Of a stretch of DNA of 64,000 nt, positions 54,088 through 62,868 are shown piece after piece. The DNA comes from Clostridium sp. (GTDB lineage: Bacteria > Bacillota > Clostridia > Clostridiales > Clostridiaceae). The translations under genes and the position numbers were made by a program. The notes under the pieces are model-generated. The model had not been told where the DNA came from, made no database searches, and saw only the letters and a list, made by a program, of their open reading frames with translations. Numbering within the stretch: position 1 is the first letter of the stretch; each line of letters starts with the position of its first letter. The stretch lies in assembly GCF_022482905.1 (NCBI RefSeq), contig NZ_JAKVOI010000001.1, positions 620,001 to 684,000 on the forward strand, read 5' to 3'.

Positions 54088-56622
54088 TCAATCTTTCAGG
54101 TTATTGTTTACCTCTGACGACAACCTGAATTTTAATTTTTCTATTTTTAAGTAGGATTTTGAAAGTATCTTTGGCCAGCATCTAACATAATCCATTATCT
54201 TATCAAAAGATAATATGGAGAAACCAGTTTCTGAAATTTTGCGAATTAAATATTTATGCTCGTATTTTGCAAGAATACCCAATTCTTCTTCTGTAAATTC
54301 AATAATTTCAGTGTCATCCATGCTGGATACGGAGATTAAGTCATAGTAGACTTCGTATAGCATGTCAGGAATAAGCTTTATATTGTCTCTAATAAATTTC
54401 TTTTGTACCTTGTCGAGTTTTTTCCAGCACTCGTCGGGATTGAGACTCAAATTGTCCATGCCTTTCTGTATTAAAATGTAGTTATAATTAAAGTCTATAG
54501 AGAGTTCATCGATTTTCTCATTGAAAAATTCTTCTCTCATTAAATGGCGATAAAACTCATCCTCGTCAACATGCAGTCTTAATTGATCTTTAGGCGGCAG
54601 ACAGGATTGCTCCCATTTTTTTGAATTTGTCAGTCGACTCATTTCCAGTATTGCTTCCATGGATCTTGATTCATGCTTATATGTGCTTATTTTCAAGAGT
54701 GCCCGTAATACGCCTCTGTCTATCTGAGCTTCTCCTCTTTCATTTATGAGATGAGGTACTTTGCGTTCCATAAGGGATCTCAGCAGCATTGCCCTTCGGA
54801 TAATGAACAGCTGATCACGCCGTTCATCTGTCTGATTGAGACCCAGGGTATTTACATAGCCTCTCAGTCTGCTTATGAAATCAGGACCTTTTGCACTTTC
54901 AAATTCTCTGTTGAATTGCTTATATTCAGTTTCATCTGTGATGTTTTCCCCGCAAAATTCTTCAAAGGTACTGCTGGTTCCACCTGCAAATACAAAAATG
55001 GCTTTCCCGACAGGATGTATTGAATTGTCTTCTCTGAATATACCATCCTGCATAGGAGCTAGGAAATACTTCAACCATCCAAGCTTTTTTTCGAAGGTTG
55101 AATCGAACTCATCGAAAAACACCAATGGAATTTTGCCCATGAGAGAAATATCCCTTACTTTATGAAAGCTTATAATTAAATCCGACAATGTTTGAAACTG
55201 GGATAAATTGAAGTCCAGCTTTTTAATCAGATTTGGAGCTACACAGGAAGCAACCTCCGTTACCCCGAAAGATTTTCCGGAACCAGGTGTTCCAAACACG
55301 GCAATGCAGAGAGGACGAACTACATTTCTGGAAAGTATGTATTCCGACATGAGATTTTTAATACTCTTGTAGGCCTCAAATTCATCTCTGTCAACAGTTT
55401 TTAGTTTGCCAAATTGTGCTATTGGTATATATTTAAGGGCACTCTCCTCTCCGTTTCTAACGATGTCATAGGCTATTTCAGCAAGGTTGGTGGAAGTCTT
55501 GTCTTTTATAATGTACCAGGATGATTGATATTTGGGATTATTTGAATTAGGTATTTCAACATCCTGTATATATTTTTTATATATGAAGTCATTTTCTCCT
55601 TCACTGAAAATTGAAGGACTTGGAAAAATGTCTTCTACGATATTTCTGCCAAAACCGTGTTTGAAATATTTTTGTGTGGCAACAATTCCCTCTCTTATAC
55701 CATCGTCAATGGATTCATCAATAGATTTATCTTTGCGCCTTCCCAAAACCATGGATTTTGCCAGCCCGGCAACAAAACAGGAAGTAAGTCCGTACATTTT
55801 ACCGTTGATCTGCTTTATTAGATCTCCCTCAAAGGCATATGTCAAAAAATACAGCTTGGATTTGGTCTCGCCGTTATTTTTATAATATATGGCACCTTCC
55901 AAACCAAGAGGAACAATCAGGCGGCTGCATTTTGACAGAAAAGTAAGGCTTGGATTGTTTTTTATCTGCCATACAAAGTCCAGTGCCGTTCTTTCCCAGG
56001 AAAGATTCTTGCTTATATTGACCTCCTTGGAACGCAGGTCATCTCCGTTTATAACTATTAGAGTATTCTTCATATGAAACTTTTCGAGATGCTTCCATAA
56101 TTTCGTGGAACTGGAAGGGTTATCCATTTTGTATATAATTGTAGGATGGCTGCCGGGATCTTTTAAAGCCGAGGGCCAGAATTCTTCATTGTCGTTAAAA
56201 CCATTGTTTTCGTCATCAAGTATAATCAGGTCGGCATTTTTATTATCAGTCACAATTGGAAACAATTTTGGATTGCCAAAAAGTATATCCGTAAAACCCA
56301 GAAATGATTTTACTCTATATATTCTGTTTTTATTTTTCTCATCCGATGCTGATGGAAAGAGCCCTAATTGTATGGTGGAATTCAGAAGCCCGTCAGGCAG
56401 ATGATTCTTGTCATAGTTTATTTTTGGCGAAACAACATTTGCACCTGTGGACAGAGCTACAAATTTGGCCAGAAGCAATGCTTCTCCTTCACTTAACCTG
56501 CTGCATATATGTGGATACTGCTGCCAACTCAAGTCACTAATATACTCGTTGTTGATTTGCCAGAATAGTAGGTTGACACATACATCCCCTGATACAACAA
56601 TATTAAAATTCTTGATTTCCAT
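54088..56622 (-). CDS. AAA+ ATPase with sugar-kinase-like N-terminal half, unknown function
   Basis: 844 residues. The AAA+ core has Walker A VFGTPGSGKSFGV (near residue 445) and Walker B PLVFFDEFDS (near 505), followed by FVFAGGTSS (sensor-1 like) and DFISRLRGYV (Arg finger region). The first 330 residues resemble a PfkB/ribokinase fold by eye: VVSGDVCVNL at the start, ADLIILDDENNGF, TIIYKMDNPSSS, LIVINGDDLR, and LEGAIYY followed by YGLTSCFVAGLAKSMV where kinases carry the catalytic GAGD. Catalytic residues of sugar kinases are not convincingly kept. The last 200 residues are unrecognised. No membrane segment. It is divergent from the DUF2207 gene and convergent with the XRE pair. I do not know what it does. 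Confidence 0.7.
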   Translation of the reverse strand: MEIKNFNIVVSGDVCVNLLFWQINNEYISDLSWQQYPHICSRLSEGEALLLAKFVALSTGANVVSPKINYDKNHLPDGLLNSTIQLGLFPSASDEKNKNRIYRVKSFLGFTDILFGNPKLFPIVTDNKNADLIILDDENNGFNDNEEFWPSALKDPGSHPTIIYKMDNPSSSTKLWKHLEKFHMKNTLIVINGDDLRSKEVNISKNLSWERTALDFVWQIKNNPSLTFLSKCSRLIVPLGLEGAIYYKNNGETKSKLYFLTYAFEGDLIKQINGKMYGLTSCFVAGLAKSMVLGRRKDKSIDESIDDGIREGIVATQKYFKHGFGRNIVEDIFPSPSIFSEGENDFIYKKYIQDVEIPNSNNPKYQSSWYIIKDKTSTNLAEIAYDIVRNGEESALKYIPIAQFGKLKTVDRDEFEAYKSIKNLMSEYILSRNVVRPLCIAVFGTPGSGKSFGVTEVASCVAPNLIKKLDFNLSQFQTLSDLIISFHKVRDISLMGKIPLVFFDEFDSTFEKKLGWLKYFLAPMQDGIFREDNSIHPVGKAIFVFAGGTSSTFEEFCGENITDETEYKQFNREFESAKGPDFISRLRGYVNTLGLNQTDERRDQLFIIRRAMLLRSLMERKVPHLINERGEAQIDRGVLRALLKISTYKHESRSMEAILEMSRLTNSKKWEQSCLPPKDQLRLHVDEDEFYRHLMREEFFNEKIDELSIDFNYNYILIQKGMDNLSLNPDECWKKLDKVQKKFIRDNIKLIPDMLYEVYYDLISVSSMDDTEIIEFTEEELGILAKYEHKYLIRKISETGFSILSFDKIMDYVRCWPKILSKSYLKIEKLKFRLSSEVNNNLKD

Positions 56623-56787
56623 AACTTTTAATCCTTTCTTAAACTATAGGTTGTATTCAAAATAATAATTATATTATAACTCCAATTCTTTGGATTTTAT
56701 ATAGATTTTACAAATCCTGTTTTTAGTATGCAGGCTGCAGGTATCTATGATAAAATGAAGACAACAAAATTTTTTGGGAGGACAAAG

Positions 56788-58572
56788 ATGAAAAAATTTT
56801 TATTGTGCTTTTTTGTATTGATTGCTATAGTTTTTTTCCTGCCGGCTAAGGCTTTAGCTTCGGATTCGGTCAATCTGTCTAAATTTTATATATACAGTAC
56901 GATAAATGAAGATGGTTCCGTTTCCATGAAGGAATTAATAACTTTTGATTTTGATGGCAGCTACAATGGAGCCTATAGAGACATATCAACGAGGAATACA
57001 GATGGCATATATGGTGTCAATGTAGCTCTTGTATCTAAAAGTGCTTCGGAAGTACCATTCAGACATGTTGAAAGTGCCGAAAACGGAGACAAGGATGTGT
57101 TTGAACTTATAAAACAAGATGACGATTTGTATAGAATAAAAATTTATACTCCTTCGCGGAATGAAAAGAGAACTTTCCAAATAACATATACAATGAAAAA
57201 TGTAGCAACAAGGTACAAAGATACAGGTGAATTTTTTTATGACTATTGGTCATCCGGAAATGAAACCGAAATAGATGATTTGAAAATACACGTTGTCATT
57301 CCAAAAGTTATGGAGACAGGGGACATTAAAGCCTATTATCATGGAGTGCTGAATGGAAGGGTGTCCGTCAAAAATGAAAGTGTGGATTATGCTTTCCAGC
57401 ATGTTGGTTCAAATGAACTTGTTGAAACTAGAGTGCTCTTCCCTCAAGAGGCAATATCGAAATCTGCGAATGTTAAAAATGAGGATAAATTAAAAGATAT
57501 TTTAAATGAGGAATTCAATTATAAGAAGCAGCTGGAAGCAAAGATGGCACGGAGTGCCTTGGTGGCAAAAATATTCAATGCAGTAAGTACAGCATTGGGA
57601 TTGCTTTTTATTATCATTGTATTCAATGTATGGAGAAGATTGAAATATGATTCCCGTGATGAATACAGTGTTTACGTTCCATTTGATATTCCTGAAGAGT
57701 GTACGCCTGCAGTAGCGGCATATCTTGTGAACGGATCAGTAAATGGAAGAACACTATATGCCACCATACTGGATTTGTGGAGAAAAGATTATTTAAGCAT
57801 ACGAAAAGTGGAAACTGAAAGTAAAAAACATAAGGCCGACTTTATCATGACAAAAAATAATAAAAACTTAGAAGGGCTTCTGAAACATGAAATATATTTT
57901 ATGGCCTGGCTTTTCGAGACCATCGGTGATGGAGAAACTGTTGCCCTGTCATCCATAAGAAAAGCCAGCGAAAATGGAGGCTTTGACAGTAAATTTGGAG
58001 ACTGGACTTATAAGATAAAAGATGAGGCCAAGTCAAGAAATTATTATGATAAGAGGGCAAACAGTGCAGGTGTAAAGCTAATTGCAATTTCTATAGCAGC
58101 CATAATCTTTTCCATAGTAGCTATTGTATTAAAGGCTTATCTTGGTGTATTCTCCATGCTTGTATCAGTTTTTGTACTGATTTGTGGGATATACTATTGT
58201 TTCAGAAGAAGCCAATACGGGAAATCCCAGTATGAAAAATGGATTAAGTTCAGGAATTATATTAAAAATACGGAATTTACTTATAATGAAGATACTGGAT
58301 ATATAGAAAAGTATATTCCCTATGCAGAGGCCTTGAACATGGAAAAGAACAGTATGGGAAAACTCAAATCCGTGTTTGAAAATACTTCTCCCAATATGGG
58401 ATGGATATACTATTACCTTATATTTGACAGTATGAATTTAGATGAGCATGAACAATTCAGCTATTATATGTATAATTCTTTCAATACAGGATCTTCAGGA
58501 GATTCAGGTACAGGAAGCTATGGAGGCGGTTCAAGCGGAAGTTCCGGTGGTGGAGGTGCCGGTGGATTTTAA
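56788..58572 (+). CDS. DUF2207 family secreted/membrane protein
   Basis: 594 residues. A signal peptide (MKKFLLCFFVLIAIVFFLP, cut after ALA) is followed by the DUF2207 external domain (INEDGSVSMKELITFDFDGS with YNGAYRDI), a TM near 270-290, a cytoplasmic winged-helix-like region (VAAYLVNGSVNGRTLYATIL), two TMs near 425-470, and a Gly/Ser tail ending SSGGGGAGGF. The family is widespread in Firmicutes and its role is unknown. GGGAGG before ATG 56788; the upstream extension is not needed. Confidence 0.87.
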   Translation: MKKFLLCFFVLIAIVFFLPAKALASDSVNLSKFYIYSTINEDGSVSMKELITFDFDGSYNGAYRDISTRNTDGIYGVNVALVSKSASEVPFRHVESAENGDKDVFELIKQDDDLYRIKIYTPSRNEKRTFQITYTMKNVATRYKDTGEFFYDYWSSGNETEIDDLKIHVVIPKVMETGDIKAYYHGVLNGRVSVKNESVDYAFQHVGSNELVETRVLFPQEAISKSANVKNEDKLKDILNEEFNYKKQLEAKMARSALVAKIFNAVSTALGLLFIIIVFNVWRRLKYDSRDEYSVYVPFDIPEECTPAVAAYLVNGSVNGRTLYATILDLWRKDYLSIRKVETESKKHKADFIMTKNNKNLEGLLKHEIYFMAWLFETIGDGETVALSSIRKASENGGFDSKFGDWTYKIKDEAKSRNYYDKRANSAGVKLIAISIAAIIFSIVAIVLKAYLGVFSMLVSVFVLICGIYYCFRRSQYGKSQYEKWIKFRNYIKNTEFTYNEDTGYIEKYIPYAEALNMEKNSMGKLKSVFENTSPNMGWIYYYLIFDSMNLDEHEQFSYYMYNSFNTGSSGDSGTGSYGGGSSGSSGGGGAGGF

Positions 58573-58603
58573 GAAAATAAGGGTTATTGGAGAATAAGCT
58601 AGA

Positions 58604-58625
58604 GGGGACTGGGGGAGTAGTCCCC
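58604..58625 (+). terminator. Hairpin after the DUF2207 gene
   Basis: GGGGACT and AGTCCCC form a 7-bp GC-rich stem 31 bases after the stop. The following sequence has only a short T-run, so termination strength is uncertain. Confidence 0.4.
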
Positions 58626-58639
58626 GGTTTAAGGACCTT

Positions 58640-59050
58640 CTATTCATCTAGCAGTGGATATAACTCTTTTTCTTCCCTGAAAATTCTATTTGACAGGACT
58701 TTAAAAATCTTTTTAGTATCTTCATAAAATTCATCAATGCTATTTTTGATCTTATTGGGAGTATTGTATTTCGATTTATAACTATTATATATTCCGGTAA
58801 CTTCCTTCATTTCTTCACTGTATTTTTTGCCGAACATATTAAGTAACTTGTTTGGACTGCTTGAAAGGTGTGGATACAGGTATTTGTCCTCATTAAACAA
58901 ATGTATTCTGAGTTTACCGCTTAAAGTATTTATGCTCCTGGCAATTTCAATTGAATTTTCATCTACAGTGTGATTTTTAACATTCTGAAGCACATAATCA
59001 GTCAAATTCATTATTTCATTATGTTGCCTTTCTAAATTTTTAACATCCAT
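58640..59050 (-). CDS. Hemerythrin domain protein
   Basis: 136 residues, a four-helix HHE domain. Likely di-iron ligands are in LERQHNEIMN, IHLFNEDKYLYPHL and REEKELYPLL. Such proteins bind O2, NO or store iron, and in anaerobes are linked to oxidative defence (family knowledge). AAGGAAGG precedes ATG 59050. Same strand as the aminotransferase upstream, 62 bases downstream of its stop. Confidence 0.85.
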   Translation of the reverse strand: MDVKNLERQHNEIMNLTDYVLQNVKNHTVDENSIEIARSINTLSGKLRIHLFNEDKYLYPHLSSSPNKLLNMFGKKYSEEMKEVTGIYNSYKSKYNTPNKIKNSIDEFYEDTKKIFKVLSNRIFREEKELYPLLDE

Positions 59051-59112
59051 ATTATAAGACCTTCCTTTCATCTTTTAATATGTTAACATATGATATGGTT
59101 AATTTCTGTAAC

Positions 59113-60297
59113 TTATGTTACAGAAATATTTTTTATTGCTCTGGCCAACCTTTTGATACCCTCCTCAATCATTTCTTCATTGGAATTTGTATAATTCAAT
59201 CTTAGCGTGTTGCTTCCATTTTTATTGATATAAAATGGATCACCGGGAACGAAAGCAACATTTTCTCCTGCTGCAACTTTAAATAAATCCAGTGATGAAA
59301 TTTCTTCAGGAAGAGTTATCCAGAGAAACATACCTCCTTCAGGTTTTGTACTTTTTATGTTTTCAGGAAAATATTTTTCAATCATATATACCATGCAATC
59401 TCTCTGTCCTTTATATAGTTCTCTGATTTTTCTTATATGATCTTCAAGATCATTGTCTATCAAAAACTGATATACAACTCTTTGTGAATAATAATTGGTG
59501 TGCAGATCGGCCGCCTGCTTTGCGATTATTAATTTTTCCATGATTTCATCTCTGGCACATATCCAGCCCAGTCTCATTGCAGGGGCTACTATTTTGGAAA
59601 ATGAACCAAGCATGATGGAATTATCTTCAAGATATGTTCTTATAGGAGGAAGGTCTTTTCCTATAAATCTCAATTCACCATAAGGATCATCTTCAATGAG
59701 AATTGTATTGTGCTCTTTCAGGATATCTGCAGTTGTTTTTCTATTTTTTCCTGAATATGTAATTCCAGAAGGATTTTGAAAATTTGGAACCGTATAAAAT
59801 AATTTGGGACTGCAGGAGTCAAGACAATCTTCAAGTGCATTGGTATCCACGCCATCATCGTTTAGTGGCACGGAATTGAAAACGGGTTCAAAAAGTGAAA
59901 AGGCCTGTATTGCACCTAAATAACCGGGACGTTCAATAAGAACATTGTCATTTTTGTTCAGAAATACTTTTCCAAGCAAGTCCAACCCTTGCTGTGAACC
60001 ATTTGTTATCAATATTTCATCAGCATTAATTCTTAATCCGAATCTCTCGAAGTATCTTTTAGCTATATATTCTCTTAAAGGGAAATAGCCTTCTGTAGTA
60101 CTATATTGAAGGATATTACTGCCATTTTCATCTAGGACTTTCTTTGAAGCTTCTTCAATTTCTTTAATTGGAAAAGAAGATGGATTTGGAAGTCCGCCTG
60201 CAAATGATATTATTTTGGGGTTTTCTGTTACTTTAAGGATTTCTCTTATGAATGATTTCTGAACTTTATTCATTCTTTCGGCAAATGATATATTCAT
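59113..60297 (-). CDS. PLP-dependent aminotransferase, class I (LysN/2-aminoadipate type)
   Basis: 394 residues, fold type I. The PLP Lys is in GSFSKIVAPAMRLGW; ITNGSQQGLDLLGKVF, YTVPNFQNPSG and IEDDPYGELR are further cofactor landmarks, and RLNYTNS carries the carboxylate-binding Arg. It matches the aminotransferase half of MocR proteins and 2-aminoadipate/multisubstrate aminotransferases. A T-box leader directly upstream ties its expression to the charging level of one tRNA, so it works in amino acid synthesis; which one is not settled. Confidence 0.88.
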   Translation of the reverse strand: MNISFAERMNKVQKSFIREILKVTENPKIISFAGGLPNPSSFPIKEIEEASKKVLDENGSNILQYSTTEGYFPLREYIAKRYFERFGLRINADEILITNGSQQGLDLLGKVFLNKNDNVLIERPGYLGAIQAFSLFEPVFNSVPLNDDGVDTNALEDCLDSCSPKLFYTVPNFQNPSGITYSGKNRKTTADILKEHNTILIEDDPYGELRFIGKDLPPIRTYLEDNSIMLGSFSKIVAPAMRLGWICARDEIMEKLIIAKQAADLHTNYYSQRVVYQFLIDNDLEDHIRKIRELYKGQRDCMVYMIEKYFPENIKSTKPEGGMFLWITLPEEISSLDLFKVAAGENVAFVPGDPFYINKNGSNTLRLNYTNSNEEMIEEGIKRLARAIKNISVT

Positions 60298-60360
60298 TGA
60301 TATTACACCACTTTCTAAAGTTTATTGTAGGTTTTGCCCAATGCGCATTTGGAGAAACCT

Positions 60361-60650
60361 AAAAAACCCTTCGTCCTATTATAGGACGAAGGGTAGAATC
60401 CGTGGTACCACCTAATTTTGTACAAATGTACACTCTTTGTATAGTACGGGCATATATGTGCCGATACTATCTCCCTTTTAACAGTGGGATTCTGTTAAAG
60501 TCTACTTACCTATAAGGCTTTCGGTTTAAAACTCCGTGACTACCTTCATTACATCAATCATGAGAAGTTTTCACCTGCGTTCTCTCTCTTTGTTTCAAGT
60601 ATGTAATTACTCTTTCACATCAATGTATTTACTATATTATATCATATGAT
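60361..60650 (-). promoter_or_regulatory. T-box leader of the aminotransferase gene
   Basis: Read on the minus strand: the T-box sequence AGGTGGTACCACGG (plus 60400-60413) is followed by a perfect terminator stem with T6 (ACCCTTCGTCC pairing across 60366-60394, run at 60361-60366). Upstream lies a stem I candidate whose base pairs ATTACAT with ATGTAAT and which contains AGAGAGAGAACG. In the stem I loop CATGATTG lies unpaired, allowing ATG (Met) or ATT (Ile) as specifier; I cannot decide. High charging leads to termination, low charging to read-through (established mechanism). Confidence 0.85.
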
Positions 60651-60761
60651 ATTGGAATTACAATATTTTTATATCATAGTTTTCTATTAGTATTGGAATT
60701 ATATTTTATTTTGATAAAATGGATACTATAGTAATAATATAGGTAGTAAGGAGAGTGAACC

Positions 60762-61253
60762 ATGAAGAGTATTGTATTTGCAGGAGGATGTTTCTGGGGA
60801 GTCCAGGCATACTTTGACAGTAAAAAAGGAGTTTTAAATACAAAGGTAGGTTATGCAAATGGAAATGGGAAAAAACCCGGCTATGAAGAAGTTTGCAGCG
60901 GGAATACGGGATTTGTTGAAGCCTGCTTTTTGGAATATGATTCCAGAATTATAGAACTTGAAAAACTGCTTGAGGTATACTGGAGGATAATAGATCCAAC
61001 GCTTTTAGACAGGCAGGGAAACGACATAGGAAATCAATATAGGACTGGAATTTATTATATAGATAAAAGTGATGTCAATATTATAGAAAAATTCATAAAA
61101 ACCCAGCAGAAAAATTATAGTAAGAAAATTGTAACGGAAGTTCTTCCACTTGAAAATTTTTATGATGCCGAGGAATATCATCAGAAATATCTTGAGAAAA
61201 ATCCAGGAGGCTACTGCCATATACCAAAAGAGCTGATAAACAGACGCCTATAG
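60762..61253 (+). CDS. msrA: Peptide methionine sulfoxide reductase MsrA
   Basis: 163 residues. The catalytic motif [11 protein letters not shown] (Cys at residue 10) and [14 protein letters not shown] mark MsrA, which repairs the S-form of methionine sulfoxide with thioredoxin. C-terminal PGGYCHIP offers a possible resolving Cys. AAGGAGAG before the ATG. The end overlaps the convergent MGMT-family gene by 6 bases. Confidence 0.93.
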   Translation: MKSIVFAGGCFWGVQAYFDSKKGVLNTKVGYANGNGKKPGYEEVCSGNTGFVEACFLEYDSRIIELEKLLEVYWRIIDPTLLDRQGNDIGNQYRTGIYYIDKSDVNIIEKFIKTQQKNYSKKIVTEVLPLENFYDAEEYHQKYLEKNPGGYCHIPKELINRRL

Positions 61254-61583
61254 AAAAGTACCGTCCCATAAACATTTTTTCATATCTATTTTACCATCAC
61301 TTTTAAATATAATACCTTCTGATTTCAAGATATATCTTTGAATATCAGAGTTCCCAAAAACATGGTCCGGTGACAGTTCACCGGACTTTTTTACGACCCT
61401 GTGGCAGGGAAGATGAAGATTTTCAGGAGCTTTTGACATAGCCCAGCCAACCATTCTTGCATTTCTTGGTTCCCCAAGCATCATTGCTATCTGACCATAG
61501 GTGGCAACTTTTCCTTCAGGTATTTTTGAAACTATTTCGTAAACGCGTGAAAAAAATTTTTTTGGCAAATAAATCAGCTCCAT
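61248..61583 (-). CDS. Small MGMT-family DNA-binding protein with PCHR motif
   Basis: 111 residues, only the C-terminal domain of O6-alkylguanine-DNA alkyltransferases: [20 protein letters not shown] (recognition helix region), and [13 protein letters not shown] with the acceptor Cys. Alkyltransferase-like proteins of this size normally carry Trp in place of Cys (PWHR), whereas this one keeps Cys. So it could be a minimal active alkyltransferase or a Cys-bearing ATL-type damage sensor. It lacks the GIG-like loop expected after the motif (it has VFGN). Confidence 0.85.
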   Translation of the reverse strand: MELIYLPKKFFSRVYEIVSKIPEGKVATYGQIAMMLGEPRNARMVGWAMSKAPENLHLPCHRVVKKSGELSPDHVFGNSDIQRYILKSEGIIFKSDGKIDMKKCLWDGTFL

Positions 61584-61679
61584 TTCTTATAATTTATGAA
61601 GTCCGCTTGACACTGGTATTATACCAAAGTATATAGTAATTATTATAATGAAGAATTACTTTTTTAGGAAGGTGATATT

Positions 61680-62846
61680 TTGCAAAATTTCATATATTCT
61701 ATTCCGACCAAAGTAGCATTTGGAAAGGGAATGATAGATAAACTCCCGGAATTTATTAATGAATTCGGCAGTAAAGTTTTATTGGTATATGGAGGAGGAA
61801 GCATAAAGAGAACAGGACTGTACGACCGTATTATTGGACTTTTGGATAATAACGGCATTGCTCACTATGATTTATCAGGTGTAGAACCTAATCCACGTGT
61901 AAATACGGTAGAAAAAGGAATCAAGATCTGCAGGGAGAATGGTATTGATGTAATTTTACCTGTTGGCGGTGGCAGCAGCATAGATTGTGGAAAAGCAGTA
62001 GCAGCAGGATACTATTATAGCGGAAAAGTATGGGATCTGGTACTGGATAATAGCCTTGTAAAAGAGGCCCTTCCAATTATTACTGTATTGACTTTGGCAG
62101 CTACTGGATCTGAAATGGACTGTTTTTCTGTAATTTCCAATGAAGAGACCAATGACAAGATGGAAATTGAAAATTATTTGTTATATCCCAGGTATTCTAT
62201 TTTAGATCCGGAAAATACTTTTTCAGTGCCGGCATATCAGACTGCCTGTGGAACTGTTGATATTATCTCCCATCTATTTGAAGTCTATTTTAATGGTGTG
62301 GAAGGTACATATTTTCAGGAACGCGTAATTGAAGGAATGCTGAAAACCTGTGTGCACTACGGACCTATAGCATGTAAAAAACCTGATGACTACGATGCAA
62401 GAGCCAATTTAATGTGGACGGCAAGCTGGGCTATCAATGGATTTATAGCATGTGGTAAAATGGGACCCTGGCCGGCACATGCCATGGAACACCAGTTAAG
62501 TGCATATTACGATGTTACGCATGGACATGGACTTGCAGTAGTTATTCCAGCTTTAATGAAATATATACTGAATGAAAAAACGGCAACGATATTTTCAAAT
62601 TATGGTAAAAATGTATTCGGGATAAATTCAGAACTGACCAATATGCAAATTGCGGAGAGAGCCATAGAAAAAACCAGAAAACTATTTGAAGACATGGGAT
62701 TGAAGTGCAGATTGAGAGATCTTGGTATCAATACAAAGGACAAATTTGAAATAATGGCTGAAAAGGCCAGCGAATCGGGAACTGAAGAATGTGTTGTACC
62801 TCTGTATAAAAGTGATATTATAAAAATTTACGAATTGTGTTTTTAA
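61680..62846 (+). CDS. Iron-containing alcohol dehydrogenase (BdhA-like)
   Basis: 388 residues. NAD(P) loop PVGGGSSIDCGKAVA, metal ligands in TVDIISHLFEVYF (Asp, His), PAHAMEHQLSAYYDVTHGHG (two His). It resembles clostridial NADH/NADPH-dependent butanol dehydrogenases that reduce aldehydes to alcohols at the end of fermentation. TTG start 61680 with GGAAGGTGA before it. The next gene begins 22 bases after its stop, so they may be an operon. Confidence 0.9.
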   Translation: MQNFIYSIPTKVAFGKGMIDKLPEFINEFGSKVLLVYGGGSIKRTGLYDRIIGLLDNNGIAHYDLSGVEPNPRVNTVEKGIKICRENGIDVILPVGGGSSIDCGKAVAAGYYYSGKVWDLVLDNSLVKEALPIITVLTLAATGSEMDCFSVISNEETNDKMEIENYLLYPRYSILDPENTFSVPAYQTACGTVDIISHLFEVYFNGVEGTYFQERVIEGMLKTCVHYGPIACKKPDDYDARANLMWTASWAINGFIACGKMGPWPAHAMEHQLSAYYDVTHGHGLAVVIPALMKYILNEKTATIFSNYGKNVFGINSELTNMQIAERAIEKTRKLFEDMGLKCRLRDLGINTKDKFEIMAEKASESGTEECVVPLYKSDIIKIYELCF

Positions 62847-62868
62847 CTGTGAATGGATGGTGTAGATA

